Below, one piece after another: positions 19,481 to 28,497 of a stretch of 56,074 nucleotides of DNA; the stretch's first letter is position 1; each line of letters starts with the position of its first letter. Both the position numbers and the translations under genes were made by a program. The stretch is from assembly GCA_020426845.1 (NCBI GenBank), contig JAGQPF010000488.1, forward strand, positions 1-56,074, given 5' to 3'. The notes below the pieces were generated by a model. It made no database searches and was not told the origin of the DNA. It saw only the letters and a list, made by a program, of their open reading frames with translations. This DNA is from Planctomycetales bacterium (GTDB taxonomy: Bacteria; Planctomycetota; Planctomycetia; Pirellulales; Pirellulaceae).

Positions 19481-20899
19481 TTATTCCTCGTTAGCACTTC
19501 GGGATGCCTGCACAATGGCGCCGATCCTGGAGAGTTTTTCATTGTTGAGGTAGCCGTAGCGATTGATCCAGATTCCCGCGGTCGAGCTCTCCCAAGCGAG
19601 TCCGGCACGGGTGACGACATCGTCCGTCGGGCCGTAGCCGTGGGCGAGTATGTGGACCTGGAGCTTGCCGTCGCCCGCGGACTCCGCGATGCGAATTTTG
19701 CGCCGCTGGGCCTCGGCGCCAACGGGGTGCGGCTGGTCAGGGCCCGGGTAACGGTAAGCCTCGAGCGTGTCGCGTGGCTGGTCGTCGATATCGAGCAATC
19801 GCACGAGCCAATGGACCAGCGCTTGCTCCGACAGCCCGGGGTTTGCCGCCAACAGCTGCGTGCCGTAAAAGTGCAGCATCATCGCCCAATGCATGCCGTA
19901 CAGCTTCACCGCCACCGTGTCGCAGACGGCTGCGGCGTTGCCGAGCTGCATGCCCGAGACGGCGGACCATGGCCAAGGGAAGGCGCTTGGCGCCAGTTCC
20001 ATGTCACTTCGGCCGCAAGCGTCCATTCGCCGGCGAAAACCAGCCAGCAAATCGAGCGACAGCGACTCCTTATGGGCAAGCCAGTCGCTGACGCCGGGCA
20101 GCTCGTCGAGCAAAGCGGTCCAGCTCGATGCGCTGGAGTGCGCAGCCAGCCAGTCATCCGTCAGCTCGCCGTGCAATCGCTGGTAGAGCCGCAGCGCGTC
20201 GCTGCGCATGCGAGCCGTGTCCAGTCCCCGCCGCTCCGCATCCGCCATGGCGTGGGAGCCAAAATCGAGGAAGGCGGAGTCAATCTTGTAAGGGGGGTAC
20301 TCCGGCCAGTCAAAGCGAATGCCATCCAGCTCGGGGTAGTGCGACAGCAGGTCGCCGATGAGCGCGTCTTGGTAGCCGCGGATATGTGGGCTCGCCAGAC
20401 TGCCCTGATTGGCGACTCGCTCGGCTGGCTGGCGGCCATCGGGCAGCAGCGGGATGTCGTCGCCCGTTGGGCCGCCGAATTGAACACGATACGCCGGCGG
20501 GATTGCCGCCTGAATCTGAAAGTACGTCCGCAGCCCACGGTCGCGGGCGGCGCGCAGGAATTCCGCAATCACCGGCCCCGCTTCGGTCGTGAGCGGGTCG
20601 TCGGGCGGGGGCTGATAACGGAGGCCCTCGTAACGCGAGCGTTGGACCGGAAAGCTCGGCGCCGTGCGAACCCACAACTCGCGTCGGCCGCCCCACAACG
20701 GGCGATCCAACAGCCGCACTTCCCCGGCGCCCGCATCGCGAGGCGGCTCGCGGCTGCCGGTGGCCTCGTCCGCCGGCGCCATCACATACGGCGAGGTGGC
20801 GACGGCGTTGACTCCGGCGTCCTCGAGCCGATCCAGCACTCCGGCGATGCCCTCGTGCTGGATGTACTCGGGTAGCACGGTGATGCCAAAGCGTTTCAT
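19481..20899 (-). CDS. Putative TIM-barrel (glycoside-hydrolase-like) protein
   Basis: 472 residues, cytoplasmic by appearance (no signal peptide from the chosen start). The opening MKRFGITVLPEY, a helix with GVLDRLEDAGVNAVATSPYV, and later DRGLRTYFQIQAAIPP and LDGIRFDWPEYPPY look like successive beta-alpha units of a TIM barrel, with acidic residues at strand ends as in glycoside hydrolases. No family could be assigned with confidence and no catalytic pair is proved. ATG 20899 is used; the frame is open to 20971 but that stretch runs through the palindrome at 20945-20975 and looks non-coding. The Shine-Dalgarno is weak. It follows the exported protein at 21058 on the same strand but is separated from it by two hairpins. 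Confidence 0.7.
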   Translation of the reverse strand: MKRFGITVLPEYIQHEGIAGVLDRLEDAGVNAVATSPYVMAPADEATGSREPPRDAGAGEVRLLDRPLWGGRRELWVRTAPSFPVQRSRYEGLRYQPPPDDPLTTEAGPVIAEFLRAARDRGLRTYFQIQAAIPPAYRVQFGGPTGDDIPLLPDGRQPAERVANQGSLASPHIRGYQDALIGDLLSHYPELDGIRFDWPEYPPYKIDSAFLDFGSHAMADAERRGLDTARMRSDALRLYQRLHGELTDDWLAAHSSASSWTALLDELPGVSDWLAHKESLSLDLLAGFRRRMDACGRSDMELAPSAFPWPWSAVSGMQLGNAAAVCDTVAVKLYGMHWAMMLHFYGTQLLAANPGLSEQALVHWLVRLLDIDDQPRDTLEAYRYPGPDQPHPVGAEAQRRKIRIAESAGDGKLQVHILAHGYGPTDDVVTRAGLAWESSTAGIWINRYGYLNNEKLSRIGAIVQASRSANEE

Positions 20900-20944
20900 C
20901 TGCGTTAGCTCATTGTCGAAGGTGCGGGAGTGTAAGTGGGCTTG

Positions 20945-20975
20945 GCGGGTGGATCGCGGGCAGCGATCCACCCGC
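20945..20975. repeat. Perfect 13-bp inverted repeat
   Basis: GCGGGTGGATCGC and its exact complement flank a 5-nt loop (GGGCA). It sits between the terminator-like hairpin at 20988-21022 and the start of the TIM-barrel-like gene. No T-tract follows on either strand, so it may be an operator or RNA hairpin rather than a terminator. Confidence 0.85.
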
Positions 20976-20987
20976 GGGTTTTGCCAA

Positions 20988-21022
20988 GAAGAACGCCGAT
21001 GGCGAAAGCCATCGGCGTCTTC
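20988..21022 (-). terminator. Terminator-like hairpin after the gene at 21058-23181
   Basis: ACGCCGATGGC and GCCATCGGCGT form an 11-bp stem, extended by GAAG/CTTC with one bulged base. On the minus strand the tail is TTCTTGG, a weak T-run. It lies 36 nt after the stop codon. Confidence 0.6.
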
Positions 21023-21057
21023 GTTTTCCGAGGTGGACAGCCAGCGTCGTTCGCTGG

Positions 21058-23181
21058 TCAGTTGGGCAAATCCTTAAAGATCGACTCGGTGTGTGTCACG
21101 AGCGCGTCACCCTCTTGATAGGTTGCGCCTCCGATATACTGCAGGCAGCTCAGCACATCCAGGATCGTGTGCAGTTCGGCACGGACCACCGCGGCGGAAG
21201 GGTCGCCCTCGTTCAAGGCGATGCCGTAATCCGCCCACTCGCGAACCGCGCTGATCATGCCCTTAAAATCGATGCCAAAGGCGGCCGCGAGCGGCTGGTC
21301 TTGGTGCGACTTCAGCACGGACGATGGCGACTTGAGCGGATTGTTCGAAATCAGTCGAGCGGTGGTGTTGGGCATGAGACTCGCGACCGCGACGCCGTTG
21401 CCGATGCCGCCGTTGGGCGCGATGGACATGTCCAGACCGAGGAGAAACGAGATCGGATAGGAGTAGAGCTCGACTCCTTCGATCGTGTCTCCGATGGGCC
21501 GAGGCATCTTGAACGGCGGCACCTGCGGGAAGACCTTGCGTGCTGCATCAATCGCCTTGTCTCCCAAGTTGAAGTAGGCGGTCATGGCTTCCATCATTTT
21601 CTGCTCGTCGGAGACGCCGATCACGATGGCGGCTTCCGGCAGCGGCAGCTGGTTTGCTGGCCGCGGCATGGAGCGGTGCGGCTGGGCCGACAACAGCTTG
21701 GCGTCCAGCACCAATGCGCCCTGGGCGTCGGCGACTGCGGGGCGGTACAGGTCGCGGCTAATGCGGCCGGCTTCGGCAATGAGCGGCTTGGCGCCGGCGA
21801 GCAGGTCGCGCGCCATCTGTTGCTGTTGGCCATCGAGATTCGGCAGCACCAGCTCATTCAGGTAGAACTCGAGACGCTCCATCAGAACCTTCATCCCTTC
21901 GGGATTGGCCGGCGCTTGCGTGCCGCGCCCTGCCGCGAACAACAGGGGATTGCCGCCCACGTGGTCCAAGATGGTCAGCGGCTTGCGGGCATTCCGATGA
22001 TGCTCGCCCCAGTTGTAAGAGAAGGCCTCGTATCCTTGGGGCGACTCCATGTTGACCGCCAGCAGGTCGCCGGGTTTGGGAATGGCCTTAATGAGGCTGT
22101 CGACCAGACGTTTGGCGTCCTGTTTGACCGCCGTCTTGATGTTCTCGCCCACGGGGGCGACCGAGACACCGGCGACGAGCATCTGGGCGGCGTCACGCAG
22201 CTGGCTATCCGCAGAGCTAACCGCCTCCAGGAATTTGCCGCTGGTGTAGCTGATGCCCAACAATCGCTGGTTGGCATGCTTGGCCAGCACTTTGAGACGG
22301 GGGTTTTGCAAGAGGGTTGGCTGTTGGCCGAGCTTGGCCAAATGAGCGGAGCTCTCGCCGACCGACAGCACCAGATAGTTGTCGCGCAGGGAGGCGGAGA
22401 TGGCCAGCGTGCGCGAGCGAATCAAGCGGATCATCTTCTCGCCGGCCTGCTTGCCTTCGGGCGAGTCGAAGTCCTTGAGTCCTTTTTCCAGCTCTTCGGC
22501 CGGGATCATGCTGCCCTTGATGGTCAGCGTGTATGTCTTGGCGCCGCCCACTTGCTCTTCTTGCAGGGCGCCGTCAAGCGGGCTGCCTTGCAGCAAGGGC
22601 GCGACCTGACGCAGTCGATCCAATTGACGCTGGGCTGCGGCGCGATCGCGAATTCGAAGCCCGATGACGACTTCCGGAACGCGCAGGCTGGCCTCGTTGT
22701 CCAGCAAAAATTGAATGATGTGTTGCTTGGCCGCCTCCTCATCGCCGCCGTTGGAAATCGCCTCGATCTGCGCGGCTCGCATGGCTCCCGAGAATCGGTT
22801 CAGCAGTTGAAAGATCCCGCCCAGTTTCTCGTCGCCATAGACGAAGAGCTCTTCGGAGGCGCCCTCGGCGAGCACCTTAACCAGCTCTTGGTTCTCGGGG
22901 AGCTCGTAGATTCGCCGCAGCTCCTGGAGCTCCGACTCATTCTCCAAGTTGTTTTTCAATTCTTGGAGTCCAAGCTGGACGTAGGACGATGCCAGCAGAC
23001 GCTTGACGGCGTTGCTGTTGGCGATTTTTTGCCACTGTTCGCCGGATCGCAGATTGACACCATAAAACGCGCAATTGGCGGGCGCCAAATTCAGCGAGGG
23101 TGCGGGCGCCACTTGCAACTGAGACCACGCAGGCGCCGCGCCGGCGACTAACAGGGCCAACGCGAGGAAAATCCGTGACAT
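21058..23181 (-). CDS. Exported protein of unknown function
   Basis: 707 residues. The N-terminus SRIFLALALLVAGAAPAWSQ is a clear signal peptide with an AWS-Q cleavage site. The rest is a soluble, periplasmic or surface protein rich in Leu, Glu and Ala, with repeated alpha-beta stretches (for example VVIGLRIRDRAAAQRQLDRL, then later VVIG-type strands near EAAIVIGVSDEQKMMEAMTA), which suggests an internal duplication. I do not recognise the family; the layout is loosely like DUF3352-type exported proteins. ATG 23181 is chosen because it opens the signal peptide; the upstream open frame to 23298 is not hydrophobic. A weak AAGG lies about 14 nt upstream. Appears monocistronic. Confidence 0.8.
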   Translation of the reverse strand: MSRIFLALALLVAGAAPAWSQLQVAPAPSLNLAPANCAFYGVNLRSGEQWQKIANSNAVKRLLASSYVQLGLQELKNNLENESELQELRRIYELPENQELVKVLAEGASEELFVYGDEKLGGIFQLLNRFSGAMRAAQIEAISNGGDEEAAKQHIIQFLLDNEASLRVPEVVIGLRIRDRAAAQRQLDRLRQVAPLLQGSPLDGALQEEQVGGAKTYTLTIKGSMIPAEELEKGLKDFDSPEGKQAGEKMIRLIRSRTLAISASLRDNYLVLSVGESSAHLAKLGQQPTLLQNPRLKVLAKHANQRLLGISYTSGKFLEAVSSADSQLRDAAQMLVAGVSVAPVGENIKTAVKQDAKRLVDSLIKAIPKPGDLLAVNMESPQGYEAFSYNWGEHHRNARKPLTILDHVGGNPLLFAAGRGTQAPANPEGMKVLMERLEFYLNELVLPNLDGQQQQMARDLLAGAKPLIAEAGRISRDLYRPAVADAQGALVLDAKLLSAQPHRSMPRPANQLPLPEAAIVIGVSDEQKMMEAMTAYFNLGDKAIDAARKVFPQVPPFKMPRPIGDTIEGVELYSYPISFLLGLDMSIAPNGGIGNGVAVASLMPNTTARLISNNPLKSPSSVLKSHQDQPLAAAFGIDFKGMISAVREWADYGIALNEGDPSAAVVRAELHTILDVLSCLQYIGGATYQEGDALVTHTESIFKDLPN

Positions 23182-23500
23182 GTGTTCTTCTACCTTGGGG
23201 GAAAGTCTGGATGTGTGCCGGGCGGGGTGATCGGGCGTGGAAACATTTTGGTGGCCGTGGTTAGAAAATCTATCGCAACCACTCTGCCTTGAAAACATCG
23301 GTTAAGGATTCGAGCCAAAATGGCAGTGTCCGACCTTGGCGAACCGCTTCCACTCCCATTACCTCACTGGATCCCGCCGGGATTCAATAATCTCGGCATT
23401 GTGCGAGCCAGTTGTACGAGGCGGTTGAAAAAGTCCAGTCACCCTTCTTGAGATGGGCCGGAATCTCGATTCAATCCCTCGCTCACGCTTCGGGTTACCT
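23182..23500. other. Intergenic region with one repeat copy
   Basis: Lies between the ABC operon's last stop codon and the start of the exported protein. It should hold the promoter of the gene at 23181. It contains the singleton repeat at 23468-23500 and otherwise nothing I can identify. Confidence 0.6.
23468..23500 (-). repeat. Single copy (E) of the planctomycete repeat
   Basis: On the minus strand the copy reads AGGTAACCCGAAGCGTGAGC then GAGGGATTGAATC, starting directly after the stop codon of the ABC permease. It has the GTGA loop and is in sense with the operon. The first GGA is lost (AGGTA); the second remains. Confidence 0.85.
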
Positions 23501-25126
23501 TCAGTCATCAAACGGGTTTTTCGGCTTTTGTGGCTTTTCGTCGGTCTGGCCGCTCTGGAGACGCTCGTCGGCGAGCACTCGCTCGGGTGTGGCTTGCCGC
23601 AGTTGTCTGACTTCCTTGGCCCCCGAAATCAAGGTCACCAGAAAGATCACCGCTGCGGTCCCGTGAATGGTGATCGCATAGAACGGCTCGTGAAACACCT
23701 CACTGGGCCGGTCCAACGCCATGATCAGGGTCATGCCCCAGTTTGGCAACTGGAGGTACGAATACTCGAACCGCTCGTTCCAGAACAGCACCGTTCGAGC
23801 CAACACGGGCAACAAGATTCCCAACACGGCAATCAAGGCGTGGATCATCAGTCCGACGACGACGCCGAACTGCGCATATCGCCGCAGGAACTGCAAGGCC
23901 ATGCGGCCGATGCCGAGATAGATCGCCACGTAGGAGACAGCCAGGCCGGCGGCGTGAACCTCGTGGGGGCGGATTCTGCGCCCGTGTTCCATCCACCAGC
24001 AGGCCAGCACGCAGCCGAACACGCCAAGCGCGTTGGTCACGGCGAACACGTATCCGGAGCCGGAGCCGGGATTGAACCAAGTAAATGCCATCCGTCCCAG
24101 AAAGGAGCGGGGCAAGGAGCGTCGAACGCGAGGCGACAACACGGGGTGCTCGGCGGTCAGCATCGTGCCTGCGAACATCCAGAATCCCGTGGCCAGCAGC
24201 GACATCATGATCGGCAAATGCCGATCGTGGTAACGCACCCACAGGTACATCATCCAGCCGGTGAAAGCGACTTGATTGGCCAACAGGGTCAGGCGAATCT
24301 TTGTCGAGCGATTGTCGCTGGGAAAGCTGAGGTCGGCGACGCCGCCGGCCAACTGCAGGGCGTTGAGGGTGATGGCCATGCAAGTCAGGAAGCCCGTCAT
24401 TTCCCAAAATTGAGGCTGGTCGACGGGGATGCCGTTGCGGACGATCTCCTCGAACACGAACGATGCCCAGCCAATCGCGGTGAGCGTGGTGATGCCCAGC
24501 ATGACCAGCGACGTCAGCACTTGCCAGTGGATGCTGCGCACGGAGGACGCCATCAACAATCCGGTGCAGGTCAACGTGATCGAGAACAGCAGCGTGAAGT
24601 ACAGCGTCATGCCGATGGAGATCAAGTCCATGCCGCGCAGCATGTAGGTGAATGCGATGCATGGCGCCATGACCGAGAAGTAGACCATGATCTGCAGCAT
24701 GCCGCTGGCCAGTTTCCCGAGCACGATTTGCCGCGCCGCCAGCGTGGTGATCGACACGAGCTCGTAGGTGCCGTCTTCACGCTCCCCGGCCAGCGAGCGG
24801 AATGCGGCAAACGGGACGATTACCAATAGTGGCACCTCCAGCACGAGGAAGTAGCCGCCAAACACCTCTTGAGCCGCGCCGGCGCCGACCCCGTTGCTCT
24901 GCATCATCGTCACGGCCATGGCAGTCCAGGCCCAGGTCGTGAGCAACAACAGGCCGAAGGTCAGCACAAATTGCCGGCTCTTGAGCGATTGTCTCGCCTC
25001 TTTGACGAGAATGGGGTTGAGCCATTCGCTGCCGGACAGCAGCCACTTGTCGAGCCGCGGCCAGAAGCCGCCCGTGGCGCCTTGCGGCTCGTCGTTGTCC
25101 TTGCTCTCCAGCAGCGAAGCCGTCAT
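23501..25126 (-). CDS. ABC-2-type transporter permease
   Basis: 541 residues with a soluble N-terminal stretch and about ten hydrophobic segments, for example QFVLTFGLLLLTTWAWTAMAV and GYFLVLEVPLLVIVPFAAF. LAGEREDGTYELVSITTL is the typical coupling-helix region of ABC-2 (NatB/Gld-like) permeases. It is the integral membrane subunit of the exporter encoded with the ATPase upstream, whose stop codon overlaps this ATG by four bases (ATGA). Substrate unknown. The C-terminus is a short polar tail ending KPKNPFDD. Confidence 0.88.
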   Translation of the reverse strand: MTASLLESKDNDEPQGATGGFWPRLDKWLLSGSEWLNPILVKEARQSLKSRQFVLTFGLLLLTTWAWTAMAVTMMQSNGVGAGAAQEVFGGYFLVLEVPLLVIVPFAAFRSLAGEREDGTYELVSITTLAARQIVLGKLASGMLQIMVYFSVMAPCIAFTYMLRGMDLISIGMTLYFTLLFSITLTCTGLLMASSVRSIHWQVLTSLVMLGITTLTAIGWASFVFEEIVRNGIPVDQPQFWEMTGFLTCMAITLNALQLAGGVADLSFPSDNRSTKIRLTLLANQVAFTGWMMYLWVRYHDRHLPIMMSLLATGFWMFAGTMLTAEHPVLSPRVRRSLPRSFLGRMAFTWFNPGSGSGYVFAVTNALGVFGCVLACWWMEHGRRIRPHEVHAAGLAVSYVAIYLGIGRMALQFLRRYAQFGVVVGLMIHALIAVLGILLPVLARTVLFWNERFEYSYLQLPNWGMTLIMALDRPSEVFHEPFYAITIHGTAAVIFLVTLISGAKEVRQLRQATPERVLADERLQSGQTDEKPQKPKNPFDD

Positions 25127-26097
25127 TGGACTTGTCCCTTGGTGACCTGCAGGAACACGGCCTCGAGCGAGACGTCTTTCCGCGTGAATTCGGCAATGGG
25201 AAAGCCCGCTTCCACCAGCTCTCGCAGCAGCGCCACTTCGTGGTCTCGCGTGGCAATGTGCTTGAATGTCAGCAATTCGCCATCAAGCTGGGTGTCGATG
25301 ACCTCTTCGCGGGCAATCAGCCAGGTCTCCAATTCGGCGGCGCCGCCTTTCACTCGCACCCGCACTTCGAACTCGGGGGTGTCAGCGCCGCTGACCAGAT
25401 GGCCGTGACGAATTTCGTCCACGGTCCCGATGGCGACCAGCGATCCACGCTCGATGATGGCAACGCGATCACAGATCTCCGCCAGCTCGGTCAGAATATG
25501 AGAGCTGACCAAAATAGTGGTGCCCCCCGAGGCCAGTTGCCGGACCATGTCGCGCAGCTCAATGCGGGCTCGCGGATCGAGGCCCGCGGCGGGCTCGTCC
25601 AGAATCAGCACGGCCGGGTCGTGGATCATGGACCGCCCCAGGCACAGACGCTGTTTCATGCCCTTGGACAAGCCGCGGACAGGCTTGTGCGCCATCGCAT
25701 CCAGGCCGGTGAACGCCATCACGCGATCCAGGGCGTCGAGCCGATGGGCGCCCTTCAACCCGTAGGACCGGGCGAAGAAGTCCAAGTACTCGTGGCAGCT
25801 CATGTTGTGGTAGGTCCCGAAGTAATCGGGCATGAACCCCAGGCGTCGTCGCACGCGATCGGGATCGTTGATCACGGAGAAGCCGTCCACAAAGGCGTCT
25901 CCGTATGTCGGCAGGTCCAGCGTCGCGACAATCCGCATGCTCGTCGTCTTGCCGGCGCCGTTGGGGCCGATGTAGCCGAACACCTCGCCCTTGCCGACCT
26001 TGAAGGAGACGTCGTTGACGGCTCGCAACGAACCGAAGTCGCGATAGACGCGGCGCAACTCCAGCATGGTCTCGCGTTCCTTGACGGGGCCGGACAT
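25123..26097 (-). CDS. ABC transporter ATP-binding protein
   Basis: 324 residues. Walker A is GPNGAGKTT (residues 44-52), the signature is LSKGMKQR (143-150, a variant of LSGGQ common in ABC-2 exporters), Walker B is VLILDE (163-168), and the H-loop His is H200. The last 90 residues form the accessory C-terminal domain seen in drug, polysaccharide and gliding-type ABC-2 ATPases. ATG 26097 follows the previous stop codon with one base between, and a GGAGGG lies about 11 nt upstream; an internal ATG at MLELRR is possible. It energises the permease encoded directly downstream. Confidence 0.93.
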   Translation of the reverse strand: MSGPVKERETMLELRRVYRDFGSLRAVNDVSFKVGKGEVFGYIGPNGAGKTTSMRIVATLDLPTYGDAFVDGFSVINDPDRVRRRLGFMPDYFGTYHNMSCHEYLDFFARSYGLKGAHRLDALDRVMAFTGLDAMAHKPVRGLSKGMKQRLCLGRSMIHDPAVLILDEPAAGLDPRARIELRDMVRQLASGGTTILVSSHILTELAEICDRVAIIERGSLVAIGTVDEIRHGHLVSGADTPEFEVRVRVKGGAAELETWLIAREEVIDTQLDGELLTFKHIATRDHEVALLRELVEAGFPIAEFTRKDVSLEAVFLQVTKGQVQ

Positions 26098-26098
26098 C

Positions 26099-28219
26099 TT
26101 ACTTGGCCCTCCCGCGGACGAGATGGAACGAATGCACGGAACTGCCGTTGCAGCCCTGTTCGGAGAACGGGTCAGAGGCGAGCACGGCGTAGTAGGTCCC
26201 GGGACTCGGCGTGGCGAGGCATGCTTTCACCTCCCGTTCCAGGCAGCTCGTCTCGCTCGTTGGAGCCGCAAACTCACGGTCGAGTTCTATGTAATACCAA
26301 TACTGCCGCCGGTAATTGCGCAGCTGCCTGGAATTGCCTTGTTGGTTGAGCTGGCGACTGGCCATATCCCCGATGCGCGCGACGAATACCGTTGAGGACT
26401 CGGTTTTCTTCAGGGTGACGACGTCTCCATCGCCGAGGTGTTCGCCGTAATAATAGGTCCCGTCGGAATCCCGGTACACGACCAGTTCGATCTCCGCGCC
26501 TAAGCGGTTCGTCGCCGCCAGGCCTTCGTTAGTGGCGACGAGTTCGAGTTGGCTCTTGGTCGCGGCGGAGCGTTGCACCAGAAACTGCGCCATTTGCCGG
26601 GAGTGCAGAAAGCCTCGTTGCAGCAACTGTTGTCCGCCCTCCCAGTGCAGGTGGCGTGGATTGCGGCGTGTGCGCGTGATCGGGTCCTCATCGGGCGCGG
26701 CGATCGGCAGCACGCTGGTGTCGTCGGAAAATTGCAGGCCGCGTGAGGGCCTTACGCCCGCGTAATAGGTTTGCCGCGACCAGTTGGAGTATTCGCCTGC
26801 CACTTGATCGAGATCGGTGAAGGAGCGGGACATGATCCGCACGCCGAGACCGTCGCTGAGCAGGGCCAGCAAAAAGATGCTGCCGGTGACCGCGGCTGCG
26901 CCGGTTGGCACCGTCACGAGCAGCAGGTACAGTCGGCGCGCTCGCTTGAGGAACATGTAGTTGACGGGACCGATGAGAATCACGAACAACGTGATCGAAG
27001 CCAGGAACGTCAGCAGCGGCGGGTCGCCCACGCCCGGAATCTGAAACCGTTCGTAATCTCCGTTGTCACGCATCGTCGAGATGCCATGTCTTTGCAGCCA
27101 CGTCCAGCGCTCCGTGCCCATCGTGTTCAGCAGTCTCGCGTATTCTCGCCACTGGAAATCTTCCAGCTTCCCTTCGATCGCGTAGAGCCTGCCGAGGCCG
27201 AGCTCCGCCTGCCAGATGGCAATCGATGGCTGCGTGGTTTGCGGCACACTCTGATTGTTGGGCGTCACGCGAATGTTGCGGTTCAGCGTTCCGCTTTCAA
27301 GCTGGCGGGCTCCGACGAGTCGTTTCAGCTCCGTTTGGCGGCTGGCCATGTCTTCGGCCGTGATCACCAGATTGCCTCCCGCGCGGACCCAGCGTCGCAA
27401 GGCGTCCCACTTCGCCGGCAGCCGGTCCTTGAGATCCCGGAGGTCGTCGAGGTTGACGAGCACCATGTCCAAGCCAGTGTAGGCAAGCCATTGGTCGGGC
27501 AAGGCATCGCCGGGGAGCAAGACGCCACGCTTATCGACAGTGACGTTGCGGAGGGTGTTGGCGGCGCTGATGGCGCCAATTTGTTCCCCAAAACGCAACC
27601 TGCTCAAGGCGGTCACATGGGGGATGTCTCCCGAGGCGCGCGTTCTCGAGTCATAGTCGAGAATTCGTTGCGGCCGGTCGTTGAGCAACGGGGCGTCGCT
27701 GTCGATGAAGAGCACGGCCGGCCGGGTTTCGCTGATCTCGTTGGGGCTCGCAACCTGGATCGTCAACGTGCCCGACAACTCGTCAAGCTCGAATCCGTCT
27801 TCATACACATTCACCTCGACATTCCCCCAGACATCGGACTGGGGGACGAGAATCGTCGCTTCTCCGGCAAGCTGCCCTTCGTCGATGTCGACGAACTGGC
27901 TGACCGCGGCATACTCGGGGTGCAGCGAGCCGTGCATTCGCAGCTCGACGCGAAAGGTGCGTTGGGCAATGGTCGGCTGACCGTTGGCGATCGCGATCTT
28001 GACCCGCACCGGGTGATAGCCGGAGCCGGTGACCCAGCGGGTGTCGAGCTCCATCGTGAGCCCGTTGGTGGGTGTCATTCCCGGCAGACGCAACAAGGTG
28101 CCGGTCTCCGCTCCGACGTTGGTCACGCTGGCCGCGATCAGCAGCCATACGACGAGGGACCACGGACGCGCGAATGCGGACCGAGGTGAATCGGCGGGGC
28201 CAGCGTCCAACGCTACCAT
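26099..28219 (-). CDS. Large membrane-anchored accessory protein of the ABC operon
   Basis: 706 residues. A signal or anchor segment (PWSLVVWLLIAASVTNVGA) is followed by beta-rich extracytoplasmic sequence. A Rossmann-like domain comes next with PAVLFIDSD and LRRWVRAGGNLVITAEDMAS, resembling the glutamine-amidotransferase-like fold of GldG/DUF4350-type ABC auxiliary proteins. Then come two membrane segments (LLTFLASITLFVILIGPVNY and LLVTVPTGAAAVTGSIFLL) and an exported C-terminal region. ATG 28219 has GAGGAGAGG immediately upstream; the frame upstream overlaps the small membrane gene and is spurious. It overlaps that gene by 7 nt and ends one base before the ATPase, so it is a firm operon member. 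The exact role is inferred from context. Confidence 0.8.
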   Translation of the reverse strand: MVALDAGPADSPRSAFARPWSLVVWLLIAASVTNVGAETGTLLRLPGMTPTNGLTMELDTRWVTGSGYHPVRVKIAIANGQPTIAQRTFRVELRMHGSLHPEYAAVSQFVDIDEGQLAGEATILVPQSDVWGNVEVNVYEDGFELDELSGTLTIQVASPNEISETRPAVLFIDSDAPLLNDRPQRILDYDSRTRASGDIPHVTALSRLRFGEQIGAISAANTLRNVTVDKRGVLLPGDALPDQWLAYTGLDMVLVNLDDLRDLKDRLPAKWDALRRWVRAGGNLVITAEDMASRQTELKRLVGARQLESGTLNRNIRVTPNNQSVPQTTQPSIAIWQAELGLGRLYAIEGKLEDFQWREYARLLNTMGTERWTWLQRHGISTMRDNGDYERFQIPGVGDPPLLTFLASITLFVILIGPVNYMFLKRARRLYLLLVTVPTGAAAVTGSIFLLALLSDGLGVRIMSRSFTDLDQVAGEYSNWSRQTYYAGVRPSRGLQFSDDTSVLPIAAPDEDPITRTRRNPRHLHWEGGQQLLQRGFLHSRQMAQFLVQRSAATKSQLELVATNEGLAATNRLGAEIELVVYRDSDGTYYYGEHLGDGDVVTLKKTESSTVFVARIGDMASRQLNQQGNSRQLRNYRRQYWYYIELDREFAAPTSETSCLEREVKACLATPSPGTYYAVLASDPFSEQGCNGSSVHSFHLVRGRAK

Positions 28220-28497
28220 TCCCTCTCCTCGGGCGGAATCACCTGGGCCGAGGGGCTGTCCTCGGCAAACGGATTGTCCAAATCGGCGGGCGAGCTCAAC
28301 CGCAATTCGCCCAGCCGATAGGCGAGCACGTAGGTGGCCATCTGCAGCACCAACGTGCCGGCCACGATTAACACCGGGGCGGTGATGCCCACGGCCCAGC
28401 TGGCGCCTCGCACTGCGTAGGCGACAACGGAAAAGAACACTCCGCAAACGAATGTAATGCCAAATAGATTGCGAATCGTGAATTCGGGAAGCAGCAT
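28213..28497 (-). CDS. Small two-helix membrane protein, first gene of the ABC operon
   Basis: 94 residues with two predicted membrane spans, FGITFVCGVFFSVVAYAVRG and VGITAPVLIVAGTLVLQMATYVLA, and a charged C-terminal tail (DNPFAEDSPSAQVIPPEEREW). It overlaps the start of the next gene by 7 nt. I do not recognise a family. ATG 28497 is used because it opens the hydrophobic sequence; upstream GTG/TTG codons are possible and the ribosome-binding site is weak. Probably a subunit or regulator of the exporter. Confidence 0.7.
   Translation of the reverse strand: MLLPEFTIRNLFGITFVCGVFFSVVAYAVRGASWAVGITAPVLIVAGTLVLQMATYVLAYRLGELRLSSPADLDNPFAEDSPSAQVIPPEEREW

Noticed and set aside
21091..23151. 686-codon plus-strand open frame
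   Set aside because: Antisense to a gene with a signal peptide and terminator; Arg/Gln/His-rich.
23405..23445. GGCGGTTGAAAAAGTCC as an insertion-sequence end
   Set aside because: No matching opposite end, target duplication or transposase nearby.
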